NCBI GenBank assembly: GCA_950059165.1
Contig: CATLUC010000032.1
Location: 1,352-14,338 of the forward strand
DNA: 12,987 nt
Direction of reading: 5' to 3'
DNA from: an uncultured Clostridium sp.
GTDB taxonomy: Bacteria; Bacillota; Clostridia; TANB77; CAG-508
A program made the position numbers and the translations under genes. A model generated the notes under the pieces. It was not told the origin of the DNA. It was given only the letters and a program-made list of their open reading frames with translations, and ran no database searches. Below are positions 6,181 to 12,326 of the stretch, in pieces (position 1 is the stretch's first letter; the number at the start of each line of letters is the position of its first letter).

Positions 6181-7119
6181 GGTTATTTCTTCTAAGTCTA
6201 ACAATTCTTGCCACCTTGCGTCTACTTCTTTTTGGAATTCTTCTATCATCCACTCATTGCCTGGTTTAAACATGTGCTTAAATCTTTTTTGTGGTTTTAG
6301 GAATTCTTCTATTGGTAGTTTTTTTGCTGGTTTGTAGTTTATTGTGTATTTTCCATCTATTACTTCATATAATGGCCAATAACATGTTTCTACTGCTAGT
6401 TTGTTTATTTGCATTAATTGGTCTGTTGGGTATCCCCAACCTCTAGGACATGGTGCCATTACGTTTAGGAAAGCAGGTCCAGGGGTATATATTGCTTTTT
6501 CGGCTTTTTCATATAGGTCTTTAAAGTTCATATATCCTAATGTTTGTGCTACATAAGGTATGTGATGTCCTGCCATTATTTTTGCTAAGTCTTTTCTTGA
6601 TTGCATTTTACCATGAACTACTGTTCCTGCTGGTGATGTTGTTGTGTCTGCAAATTTTGGTGTTGCTGAAGAACGTTGTATTCCTGTGTTCATATATGCT
6701 CCATTGTCATAACAAACATATACCATGTCATGACCACGTTCCATTGCACCAGATAAACTTTGAAGTCCTATGTCATAAGTTCCTCCATCTCCTCCAAATG
6801 CAATGAATTTTGTTTCTCCTTCTGGTAATTTCCCTTGTTTTTTCATAGATTGATATGCTGCTTCTACTCCTGATAATGTAGCACCAGCACATTCAAATGC
6901 TGTGTGGATAAATGAATCTGTCCATGCCGTGTATGGATAAATGAAGGTTGATACTTCCATACATCCTGTTGCTCCTGCAACTACTGCATGGTCTTCTGGT
7001 TTTAATGCTCTCATTATGTGTCTTGCAATTGGTGGTGCACCACAACCAGCACACATTCTGTGTCCTGCTGTAAATCTTGATGGACTGTTTGCAACTATTT
7101 CTTTTACATTATAAGCCAT
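6175..7119 (-). CDS. porB: 2-oxoacid:ferredoxin oxidoreductase, beta subunit (pyruvate type)
   Basis: This is the thiamine-diphosphate and [4Fe-4S]-binding subunit of the complex that converts pyruvate and CoA to acetyl-CoA, CO2 and reduced ferredoxin. At 314 residues it is a normal length. MCAGCGAPP gives C23 and C26, TGCMEV gives C53, and MAPCPRGWGY gives C224. These four are the expected cluster ligands. FGGDGGTYDIG (108-118) with YDNGAYMNTG (137-146) is the thiamine-diphosphate/Mg motif. The ATG overlaps the porA stop by one base (TAATG), and GGGAGG lies 7 nt upstream, so translation is coupled. The last codon and stop (ATG TGA) lie in the repeat at 6129-6180. The pyruvate assignment rests on overall resemblance to PorB. 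A related 2-oxoacid cannot be excluded. Confidence 0.92.
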   Translation of the reverse strand: MAYNVKEIVANSPSRFTAGHRMCAGCGAPPIARHIMRALKPEDHAVVAGATGCMEVSTFIYPYTAWTDSFIHTAFECAGATLSGVEAAYQSMKKQGKLPEGETKFIAFGGDGGTYDIGLQSLSGAMERGHDMVYVCYDNGAYMNTGIQRSSATPKFADTTTSPAGTVVHGKMQSRKDLAKIMAGHHIPYVAQTLGYMNFKDLYEKAEKAIYTPGPAFLNVMAPCPRGWGYPTDQLMQINKLAVETCYWPLYEVIDGKYTINYKPAKKLPIEEFLKPQKRFKHMFKPGNEWMIEEFQKEVDARWQELLDLEEITM

Positions 7120-8309
7120 TATTTTTCCTCCCTTCTTAATCCTAAATAGCGATATGGATTTTCTACTTTTTCATTTTTTGTAATTTCTAATAAATCTTCA
7201 TAAACTTTTTCAATATCATCTGCTTTGGTGTCTCTACCACCTATTCCATATACATAATTTACAGCTGGTACATGGATATTATTTACATACATTGCAGATG
7301 TTACGTCTTCAAATAAGGCTCCACCTGCTGCATTTACTGAATCTGCTCTGTCTAAAATAGCAACTGCTTTTAAGTGTGATAAGGCTTTTGCTACTTCTTC
7401 TACTGGGAATGGTCTATATACACGTATTTTTAGAAGTCCTGCTTTGATTCCTTTTTCTCTTAGATTGTCTACTACAAATTTAGTTGTTCCTGCTGTTGAA
7501 TTCATACAAACAATTGCAATTTCTGCATCTTCTAATCTATATTCCTCAAACAATCCATATTTTCTTCCTGTCATTTTCTCAAAGTCTTTGCTAACATCTA
7601 AAATAACTTGTTTTGCATTTTTCATGGCTTCTGCTTGCTGTGCCTTATGTTCAAATAAATATGCTTGTAAGTCTAATGGTCCTACTGCAATTGGCTCATT
7701 TTTGTTTAATAAATAATGTTCTGGATGATATTCCCCAACAAATTCTTTTACTTTTTCATCTTCTACTAATTCAATATTTTCAATGGCATGTGATGTAATA
7801 AATCCGTCTTGACAAACCATTAAAGGTAGCATAACATCTTTATTCTCTGCAATTCTATGTGCCATTAAAGTGTTGTCATACGCTTCTTGGTTTGTTTCAG
7901 AAAATAGCATAATCCAACCACTATCACGTGCTCCCATAGCATCTGAATGGTCACAATGTATGTTTAATGGTCCTGATACTGCTCTATTTACTAAAGATAG
8001 AACTATTGGTAATCTTAAACTAGAAGCTATATAAATCATTTCCCACATTAAAGATAATCCATTTGCAGATGTTGCTGTCATTGCTCTTGCTCCTGCTGCT
8101 TCTGCTCCAATACAAGCAGACATTGCACTATGTTCACTTTCTACTGCAACAAATTCAGTATCTACACTTCCATTTGCTACAAATGTTGAAAAATATTGAG
8201 GAATTTCTGTTGATGGTGTAATTGGGAATGCTGCTACAACATCTGGATTTATTTGTTTCATGGCAGTTGCTGCTGCTTCATTACCACTTAATCTTTCTCT
8301 TATACTCAT
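7119..8309 (-). CDS. porA: 2-oxoacid:ferredoxin oxidoreductase, alpha subunit (pyruvate type)
   Basis: The 396-residue alpha subunit carries the pyrimidine-binding domain that pairs with PorB and part of the substrate pocket. The N-terminus has GNEAAATAMKQ, then AAFPITPSTEIPQYF (the substrate-binding PITPSTE loop), then VAVESEHSAMSACIGAEAAGARAMTATSANGL. The middle has NIHCDHSDAMGARDSGW and DGFITSH. The C-terminal domain includes RVYRPFPVEEV and GIGGRDT. I start at the ATG at 8309 because GGAGGAGGAG ends 7 nt before it. The ORF stays open for 26 further codons upstream, but these overlap porD and are not translated in my view. The gene sits 4 nt after the porD stop and overlaps porB by one base. 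Confidence 0.92.
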   Translation of the reverse strand: MSIRERLSGNEAAATAMKQINPDVVAAFPITPSTEIPQYFSTFVANGSVDTEFVAVESEHSAMSACIGAEAAGARAMTATSANGLSLMWEMIYIASSLRLPIVLSLVNRAVSGPLNIHCDHSDAMGARDSGWIMLFSETNQEAYDNTLMAHRIAENKDVMLPLMVCQDGFITSHAIENIELVEDEKVKEFVGEYHPEHYLLNKNEPIAVGPLDLQAYLFEHKAQQAEAMKNAKQVILDVSKDFEKMTGRKYGLFEEYRLEDAEIAIVCMNSTAGTTKFVVDNLREKGIKAGLLKIRVYRPFPVEEVAKALSHLKAVAILDRADSVNAAGGALFEDVTSAMYVNNIHVPAVNYVYGIGGRDTKADDIEKVYEDLLEITKNEKVENPYRYLGLRREEK

Positions 8310-8313
8310 ATAT

Positions 8314-8604
8314 TTACTCCTCCTCCATTTTAATTGCTCCAAATGGACATACTTTAGCACATACGCCACATCCTTTGCAATAATCATAGTTAAAATTTTC
8401 TCTTTTGCATTCTTTGTTTACTGGAATAGCATCTTCTGGGCATACTGGGAAGCATAGTCCACATTGTTTGCAATTTTCACTTAAAAAAACTGGTTTTATG
8501 CTTCTCCAATCTCCTGTTTTAAATTCTCTTGCATTTCCAGAAGTGTAAATGTCACCACCTAACGTTAGTTCTTCCATTGGTGTTTTACTATTTATTTTTG
8601 TCAT
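8314..8604 (-). CDS. porD: 2-oxoacid:ferredoxin oxidoreductase, delta (ferredoxin-type) subunit
   Basis: This 96-residue protein with two [4Fe-4S] clusters passes electrons from the PorB cluster to external ferredoxin. CKQCGLCFPVCPEDA gives C45, C48, C51 and C55. CKGCGVCAKVCPFGA gives C76, C79, C82 and C86. The roughly 40-residue extension before the clusters, including GGDIYTSGNAREFKTGDWR, is the usual PorD N-terminus and separates it from free ferredoxins. Its ATG overlaps the porG stop (ATGA), and AGGAGG precedes it. The last codons, GAG GAG GAG before the TAA, double as the ribosome-binding site of porA. Confidence 0.93.
   Translation of the reverse strand: MTKINSKTPMEELTLGGDIYTSGNAREFKTGDWRSIKPVFLSENCKQCGLCFPVCPEDAIPVNKECKRENFNYDYCKGCGVCAKVCPFGAIKMEEE
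8317..8326 (-). promoter_or_regulatory. porA ribosome-binding site inside porD codons
   Basis: GGAGGAGGAG is formed by the last three Glu codons of porD plus the preceding G of Met, and it lies 7 nt before the ATG at 8309. It fixes the porA start and makes porA translation likely to depend on ribosomes finishing porD. Confidence 0.7.
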
Positions 8605-9179
8605 ATCTTTTTTACCTCCTTTAATGCTAATTCTAAAGCCTTCATGTTTCCATCAATAACTTCTGGCTTTTTGGCAAATTTATGTTTAAAAGATTCTTTC
8701 ATATCTTCTAGTAAAGCTTCGTCTGTCATAATTCCACTTACCTTTACTATTGCAGCTAACATTGGTGTGTTTGGGAAGTATCTTCCCAGTGCCTCTTCTG
8801 ATATTTTTCTTGCATCTATGCAAAAAATATCTCCTTTATATCCTTTTAGTACATTTCTTAAATATTCTGCTGATTTTGTTGTGTTTATTACTATTGCTCC
8901 TGTTTCTTTTAGTCCTGATGTTACATCAACAGATTCTAAAAGTGTATCATCAACAACAACGACATAGTCAGGCTCATAAATGTTACTATGAATTGTGATT
9001 GGGTTGCTACTTATACGATTATATGCTGTGATTGGTGCCCCCATTCTTTCTGGTCCATATTCTGGAAAACCTTGAATATACTTGCCTGTGTTGAAAGCGG
9101 CATCTGCTAGTAATAAAGATGCTGTTTTGGCACCTTGACCACCTCTACCATGCCATCTGATTTCTATTAAGTTATCCAT
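8601..9179 (-). CDS. porG: 2-oxoacid:ferredoxin oxidoreductase, gamma subunit
   Basis: This 192-residue gamma subunit is the CoA-site domain of the four-subunit enzyme and the first gene of the operon. IRWHGRGGQGAKTASLLLADAA (7-28) is the family signature, followed by GFPEYGPERMGAP (37-49), which is typical of PorG. VVVVDDTLLE and the C-terminal PNTPMLAAIVKVSG complete the domain. AAGGAGG lies close before the ATG, and a TTGACA/TATACT promoter lies 34-62 nt upstream. The gene order G-D-A-B is that of archaeal and many anaerobic bacterial Por operons, in contrast to the single-chain pyruvate:ferredoxin oxidoreductase common in other clostridia. Confidence 0.93.
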   Translation of the reverse strand: MDNLIEIRWHGRGGQGAKTASLLLADAAFNTGKYIQGFPEYGPERMGAPITAYNRISSNPITIHSNIYEPDYVVVVDDTLLESVDVTSGLKETGAIVINTTKSAEYLRNVLKGYKGDIFCIDARKISEEALGRYFPNTPMLAAIVKVSGIMTDEALLEDMKESFKHKFAKKPEVIDGNMKALELALKEVKKI

Positions 9180-9212
9180 AGTTGAAACCTCCTTACTCTT
9201 TATTATGGCTTT

Positions 9213-9241
9213 AGTATATGACTAATTTGTGGCAATGTCAA
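9213..9241 (-). promoter_or_regulatory. Strong sigma-A promoter of the por operon
   Basis: On the minus strand TTGACA (9241-9236), a 17-nt spacer and TATACT (9218-9213) form a near-consensus promoter. Transcription should start near 9206, giving a short leader of about 27 nt. No operator dyad is seen around it, which suits a constitutively high-level metabolic operon. Confidence 0.8.
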
Positions 9242-9277
9242 TAGAGAATTATAATTTAATAAATATAGTTTCGTGCA

Positions 9278-9308
9278 TATAAAAAAAACAAGTATAAAAC
9301 TTGTTTTT
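9278..9308 (-). terminator. Intrinsic terminator of the GLUG-repeat pilin-like gene
   Basis: On the minus strand AAAAACAAG-TTTTATA-CTTGTTTTT is followed by further T residues (about eight in all) and then ATAT. It lies 14 nt past the stop at 9322 and has the classic stem plus T-run form. Confidence 0.8.
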
Positions 9309-9321
9309 CATGATAATATGC

Positions 9322-10866
9322 CTATTTTTCATTATCTTTTTGCCATTTTAAAATTGGATAACCATTGTTTATATTGTTTGTATCTTCTGTATATGCATCT
9401 CCTAAAGTTTTAGTATAGCCTTTTAAAGTATTTGCTTCAATACGTCCTTGAGTTGAGGTTGCATTAGGTGTAGTACCATTCCAATAATAGTAAGCATATT
9501 GTGTATTTGCTATGCAATAGGAATTAGAAATAGTTGCTGTATAATTAGTTTCTGAAATTCCATTTGAAGCTACTATTCCTCCTACATATTGCGTTGTGGC
9601 AAACTTGCTTTGTGTTCCAATATTTCCAATATTATAAGAATTTTCGAATTTAACATCTGTATTCGATGTAGCTGACGTATCTGAAGCAAACCCTCCTATC
9701 CTTATTATATCCCCCTCTGCATCTACACTTCCTACATTATAGCAATTTAATAATTTACCCTTAAAAACTCCTGCTATTCCACCTGCTGATGCATTATTTC
9801 CAAATCCATTTGGTACTTTACTTTTAATTGTAGCTTTATTATAGCATTTATTTATTTCTCCAATTCCCTGACCTATTATTCCTCCTACCCTTGCATAACT
9901 GTCACTTCCTTTTAATGTTTTTTGTGCACTTATATTCCCACTGTTAATTCCACAATTATTAATTATTCCACTTGAATGTCCTGCAATTCCACCAGTCATG
10001 GTAGTTATAGTTCCACTATCATAAGTATTTTCTATAATTACATTATTTAATATAGTTCTTTGTACTACTACTTTACTATTAAGTTCTGTAAATAGCCCTA
10101 ACCTTGAGTAACTACTACTTTTTACATATAGATTGTCTATTGTATAATAATTACCATCAAATGTTCCTTGAAACCCATCAATTGGCACCCATTGGTCACT
10201 ATCTGAACCTTTTAAGTCTATATTATCCATAACTATTGCTTTTTTTGTTTCAAAAGTTCTTCCTTCATCATTTACTTTTTTTCTAAAAGCAACCATATCT
10301 TCTTTATTCCAAATCTCCATATCTTCTGTTATGTCTGTTATTTGTATATTTGCTATATTAAACTTTCCTTCTTTATCTTTTGCTATAACACTATAATTAC
10401 CATTATTTGTTATTGATTGTTCTATTACATATTTGCCATCTTGTTTTTGTGGAAGATTAATCTCGCTTCCATTTAATGTAATACTTGTTATTTCCCCCTC
10501 ATATGTTATTTCTATTTTTATAGTTCCTGATACATAGTCAGAAGTTATTACTTTACTTAATGCAATTTTAATTTGTTCTTCTAATTCTCCTTTCCCTAAT
10601 GCTTGTATTATTTTAGGTTTGCTTCTATCTATTTCAAATTGCCATCCATCTACATATACTATTGTTTCTCCTATTGGTGTCATTCCATTATCTGTTAACT
10701 TTTTATTAATATAATCTTTTTCATTATAAATATTGTCTGTTAATTTATCAGTTACTAATTCTCCTAATACCAATTGTAATTTTTCTTCTGCTGTCTTTTC
10801 TTCTGTTTCTTCTTTTGCTGTTTCTGATTTTGTTAATATTCCATTTTCTCCGTGAAATAGTTGCAA
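9322..10866 (-). CDS. GLUG-repeat surface protein, body of a frameshifted pilin-like gene
   Basis: The open frame gives 514 codons, but its only possible start (TTG at 10866) has no ribosome-binding site. The true beginning is the prepilin fragment in another frame. Residues 5-25 (HGENGILTKSETAKEETEEK) are the usual continuation after a clostridial prepilin helix. Residues 226-247 (WVPIDGFQGTFDGNYYTIDNLY) are the typical lead-in to GLUG repeats. At least five repeats follow, starting near 292, 328, 362, 390 and 428, each with GGIAG or GGI/GGF, then NCYN or NSYN-like and GxI. The protein ends NNGYPILKWQ, a common end for this class. GLUG proteins are extracellular beta-rich proteins often thought to be adhesive. 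There is no LPXTG motif. The protein is probably non-functional or shortened unless the frameshift is a sequence error or is corrected during translation. Confidence 0.75.
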   Translation of the reverse strand: MQLFHGENGILTKSETAKEETEEKTAEEKLQLVLGELVTDKLTDNIYNEKDYINKKLTDNGMTPIGETIVYVDGWQFEIDRSKPKIIQALGKGELEEQIKIALSKVITSDYVSGTIKIEITYEGEITSITLNGSEINLPQKQDGKYVIEQSITNNGNYSVIAKDKEGKFNIANIQITDITEDMEIWNKEDMVAFRKKVNDEGRTFETKKAIVMDNIDLKGSDSDQWVPIDGFQGTFDGNYYTIDNLYVKSSSYSRLGLFTELNSKVVVQRTILNNVIIENTYDSGTITTMTGGIAGHSSGIINNCGINSGNISAQKTLKGSDSYARVGGIIGQGIGEINKCYNKATIKSKVPNGFGNNASAGGIAGVFKGKLLNCYNVGSVDAEGDIIRIGGFASDTSATSNTDVKFENSYNIGNIGTQSKFATTQYVGGIVASNGISETNYTATISNSYCIANTQYAYYYWNGTTPNATSTQGRIEANTLKGYTKTLGDAYTEDTNNINNGYPILKWQKDNEK

Positions 10867-10951
10867 TTGTAATTCCTGCTAATATTAGTAAAATTATAAT
10901 AGTTATTACTAAAGCAATTAAAGTAATACCTTTTTCATTTTTTTCTACCAC
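10748..10951 (-). pseudogene. Prepilin signal fragment (5' part of the GLUG-repeat gene)
   Basis: GTG at 10951 with AGGAGGAG six bases upstream is a convincing start. Residues 1-31 read MVEKNEKG followed by ITLIALV and a hydrophobic helix to ITIAT. This is a type IV prepilin signal with cleavage expected after G8. Mature residue 5 is Ala, not the Glu of typical type IV pilins, as in many clostridial proteins of this kind. After Thr31 the frame leads into a nonsense Arg/Lys-rich tail and stops at residue 67. Removing one base between about 10849 and 10864 joins the helix directly to HGENGILTKSE in the next frame, the expected continuation. The two ORFs are therefore one gene split by a one-base insertion. 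Confidence 0.75.
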
Positions 10952-11036
10952 GTCTTTCTCCTCCTAATTCTTCATTAGTTTTTCCGAATATTGTTTGCTT
11001 TATTCTATTATCATTTATTTGTTATTTACTGTAAAC

Positions 11037-11065
11037 ATGATATATTATGTATTATTTAAAGTCAA
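11037..11065 (-). promoter_or_regulatory. Sigma-A promoter of the pilin-like gene
   Basis: On the minus strand TTGACT (11065-11060), a 17-nt spacer and TATCAT (11042-11037) are followed by a leader of about 80 nt to the GTG at 10951. The stretch between 10952 and 11171 otherwise contains only the hairpin after mazF. Confidence 0.6.
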
Positions 11066-11143
11066 GTATTGTTTTTGATTTGTAATATAAATTTCATGAT
11101 ATCATCATACAAACATAACATAATTTAATCTTCCTAAACAACA

Positions 11144-11176
11144 AATAGGATTCTGGGGCCGTCCCCAAATCCTATT
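11144..11176 (-). repeat. GGGGACGG hairpin at the mazF 3' end
   Basis: On the minus strand AATAGGATTTGGGG-ACGG-CCCCAGAATCCTATT forms a 14-bp stem with one bulged base and a 4-nt loop. The TAG stop of mazF lies in the first arm. A T-rich but interrupted stretch (TTTGTTGTTT) follows, so it may act as a terminator. It shares TTGGGGACG with the repeats at the flippase and porB 3' ends. Confidence 0.7.
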
Positions 11177-11522
11177 CATCTAATCCAAAGCTTACACCCA
11201 AAGCGTTATTTACTTTATCTATTATTTTTTCATCATCGATATGACCTATTCTTTCTTTTAATCTACTCTTATCAATAGTTCTTATTTGTTCAGCAAGTAC
11301 TACTGAATTACTCTTTAGTCCGCAAGAATCTGAATTTATTTCTATATGTGTTGGTAATTTATTTTTTCCTGTTTGAGAAGTTATAGCAGCTGCAATTACA
11401 GTAGGACTGTATTTATTTCCTAAATCATTTTGTATTATAAGAACTGGCCTAACTCCTCCTTGCTCTGAGCCAACTACTGGACTTAAATCTGCATAAAACA
11501 TATCTCCTCTTTTGATTTGCAT
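11172..11522 (-). CDS. mazF: MazF/NdoA (EndoA) type mRNA endoribonuclease toxin
   Basis: This is a sequence-specific RNA-cutting toxin of the PemK/MazF family. From the ATG at 11522 it has 116 residues, the same length as B. subtilis NdoA, and aligns without gaps at the N-terminus: KRGDMFYADLSPVVGSEQGGVRPVLIIQND. The key residues are R25 (GGVRPV), T48 (AAAITSQ) and the EQIRTID stretch. NdoA cuts RNA at UACAU, but the site for this homologue is not shown here. I reject a GTG start at 11531 because it lies inside the AGGAG ribosome-binding site, which is correctly 8 nt from the ATG at 11522. No MazE-like antitoxin lies on either side: upstream is the GerS-like gene, and only a repeat hairpin and a promoter lie downstream. 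Confidence 0.92.
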   Translation of the reverse strand: MQIKRGDMFYADLSPVVGSEQGGVRPVLIIQNDLGNKYSPTVIAAAITSQTGKNKLPTHIEINSDSCGLKSNSVVLAEQIRTIDKSRLKERIGHIDDEKIIDKVNNALGVSFGLDE

Positions 11523-11604
11523 ATTCTTCACTCCTACTATTAGTGTATTGTCAAGTATATTTCATGCTATTTTAAATATTAGTGAAAGTAACTTTGTTTA
11601 CTTT

Positions 11605-12210
11605 TTACAGGCAATTGATATTTACCTCATTATATAATATGTAAATTCCAGTATTTTTGTTAGCACATTTTATTTCTAATTTTATTGGTTCTCCTGTTTT
11701 TCTGTCTACAATTAAAGTTTTTTCTTCTTGGTCTTTTTTTGTTTTCATCACTATTTTTTCATTCTCTTCTTTCCAATTTGCCTTGCTGTCTTGTTTATAA
11801 TTTTCTATAAAACAACTTAAATCCAAATTATTATCTGATACATATTGATAATTTTCAAAAATGGAGCTTAAGTTTAAATTGCTGTTTTCTAATTTTAATT
11901 GATTTCCATTTTTGATGATTTTTGTACCTGCAATATTGCTTGGTTCTAGTACTTCTTGCATTATTTCATTTTGGGGTCCATATTGCTGTTTTAATACATA
12001 TATATTTTTATTTTTATTGCTTTCCACTTGTACTTCTATTTTTGCTTCATAAGAACTAATATTTAAAATGTAATCTACAATTTCTTGACTACTACTATTA
12101 TTCCCAATTTTTGAACTTTTAGCCGTTTTGTTATAAAAAAAGATGAAAAAAATACTAATTGCTATTATAACAATTATTGTTAGTAAAATAAAAAAACTCT
12201 TCTTTTTCAA
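11605..12210 (-). CDS. GerS-like LolA-fold membrane-anchored protein
   Basis: This 201-residue protein has one N-terminal hydrophobic helix (about residues 5-26) and then an extracytoplasmic domain. SSQEIVDYILNISSYEAKIEV, YVLKQQYGPQNEIMQEVLEPSNIAGTKI, FIENYK and the ending DRKTGEPIKLEIK...YILYNEVNIN resemble clostridial germination protein GerS and relatives, which have a LolA-like lipoprotein-carrier fold. In C. difficile GerS is a lipoprotein needed with CwlD for spore cortex modification. Here no cysteine follows the hydrophobic helix, so it should stay membrane-anchored by the helix rather than by lipid. The start is TTG at 12210, supported by AGGAGG 9 nt upstream. No in-frame ATG gives a better start. 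mazF follows 82 nt downstream. Family resemblance is from memory of motif style, so the specific function is tentative. Confidence 0.6.
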   Translation of the reverse strand: MKKKSFFILLTIIVIIAISIFFIFFYNKTAKSSKIGNNSSSQEIVDYILNISSYEAKIEVQVESNKNKNIYVLKQQYGPQNEIMQEVLEPSNIAGTKIIKNGNQLKLENSNLNLSSIFENYQYVSDNNLDLSCFIENYKQDSKANWKEENEKIVMKTKKDQEEKTLIVDRKTGEPIKLEIKCANKNTGIYILYNEVNINCL

Positions 12211-12326
12211 AATTTACTACCTCCTAAATAAATGATAGTAAATTTTATTTTAAAGAGTTTTAAATTATTCATTGTAATTTGTTCTAAGTGCTAATTTTAG
12301 GCAAATAAAATTGTATACAATATTTT

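Noticed and set aside
8310..8387. 26-codon extension of porA into porD
   Set aside because: The perfect ribosome-binding site at 8317-8326 serves the ATG at 8309, and PorA homology begins there.
8644..8998. Plus-strand ORFs opposite porG
   Set aside because: Antisense shadows of a well-conserved gene, with no ribosome-binding site and no domain. The same holds for the plus-strand ORFs opposite porA and porB and those at 137-322 and 432-668.
11585..11604. Terminator hairpin after the GerS-like gene (AAAGTAA/TTACTTT)
   Set aside because: The stem is short and A+T-only apart from one pair, and no T-run follows on the minus strand, so mazF may be read through from it.
12310..12321. Palindrome ATTGTATACAAT just after dusB
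   Set aside because: It is a perfect 12-bp palindrome but A+T-rich and without spacing to a convincing promoter. A sporulation sigma-E -10 reading (TATACAAT) lacks a matching -35.
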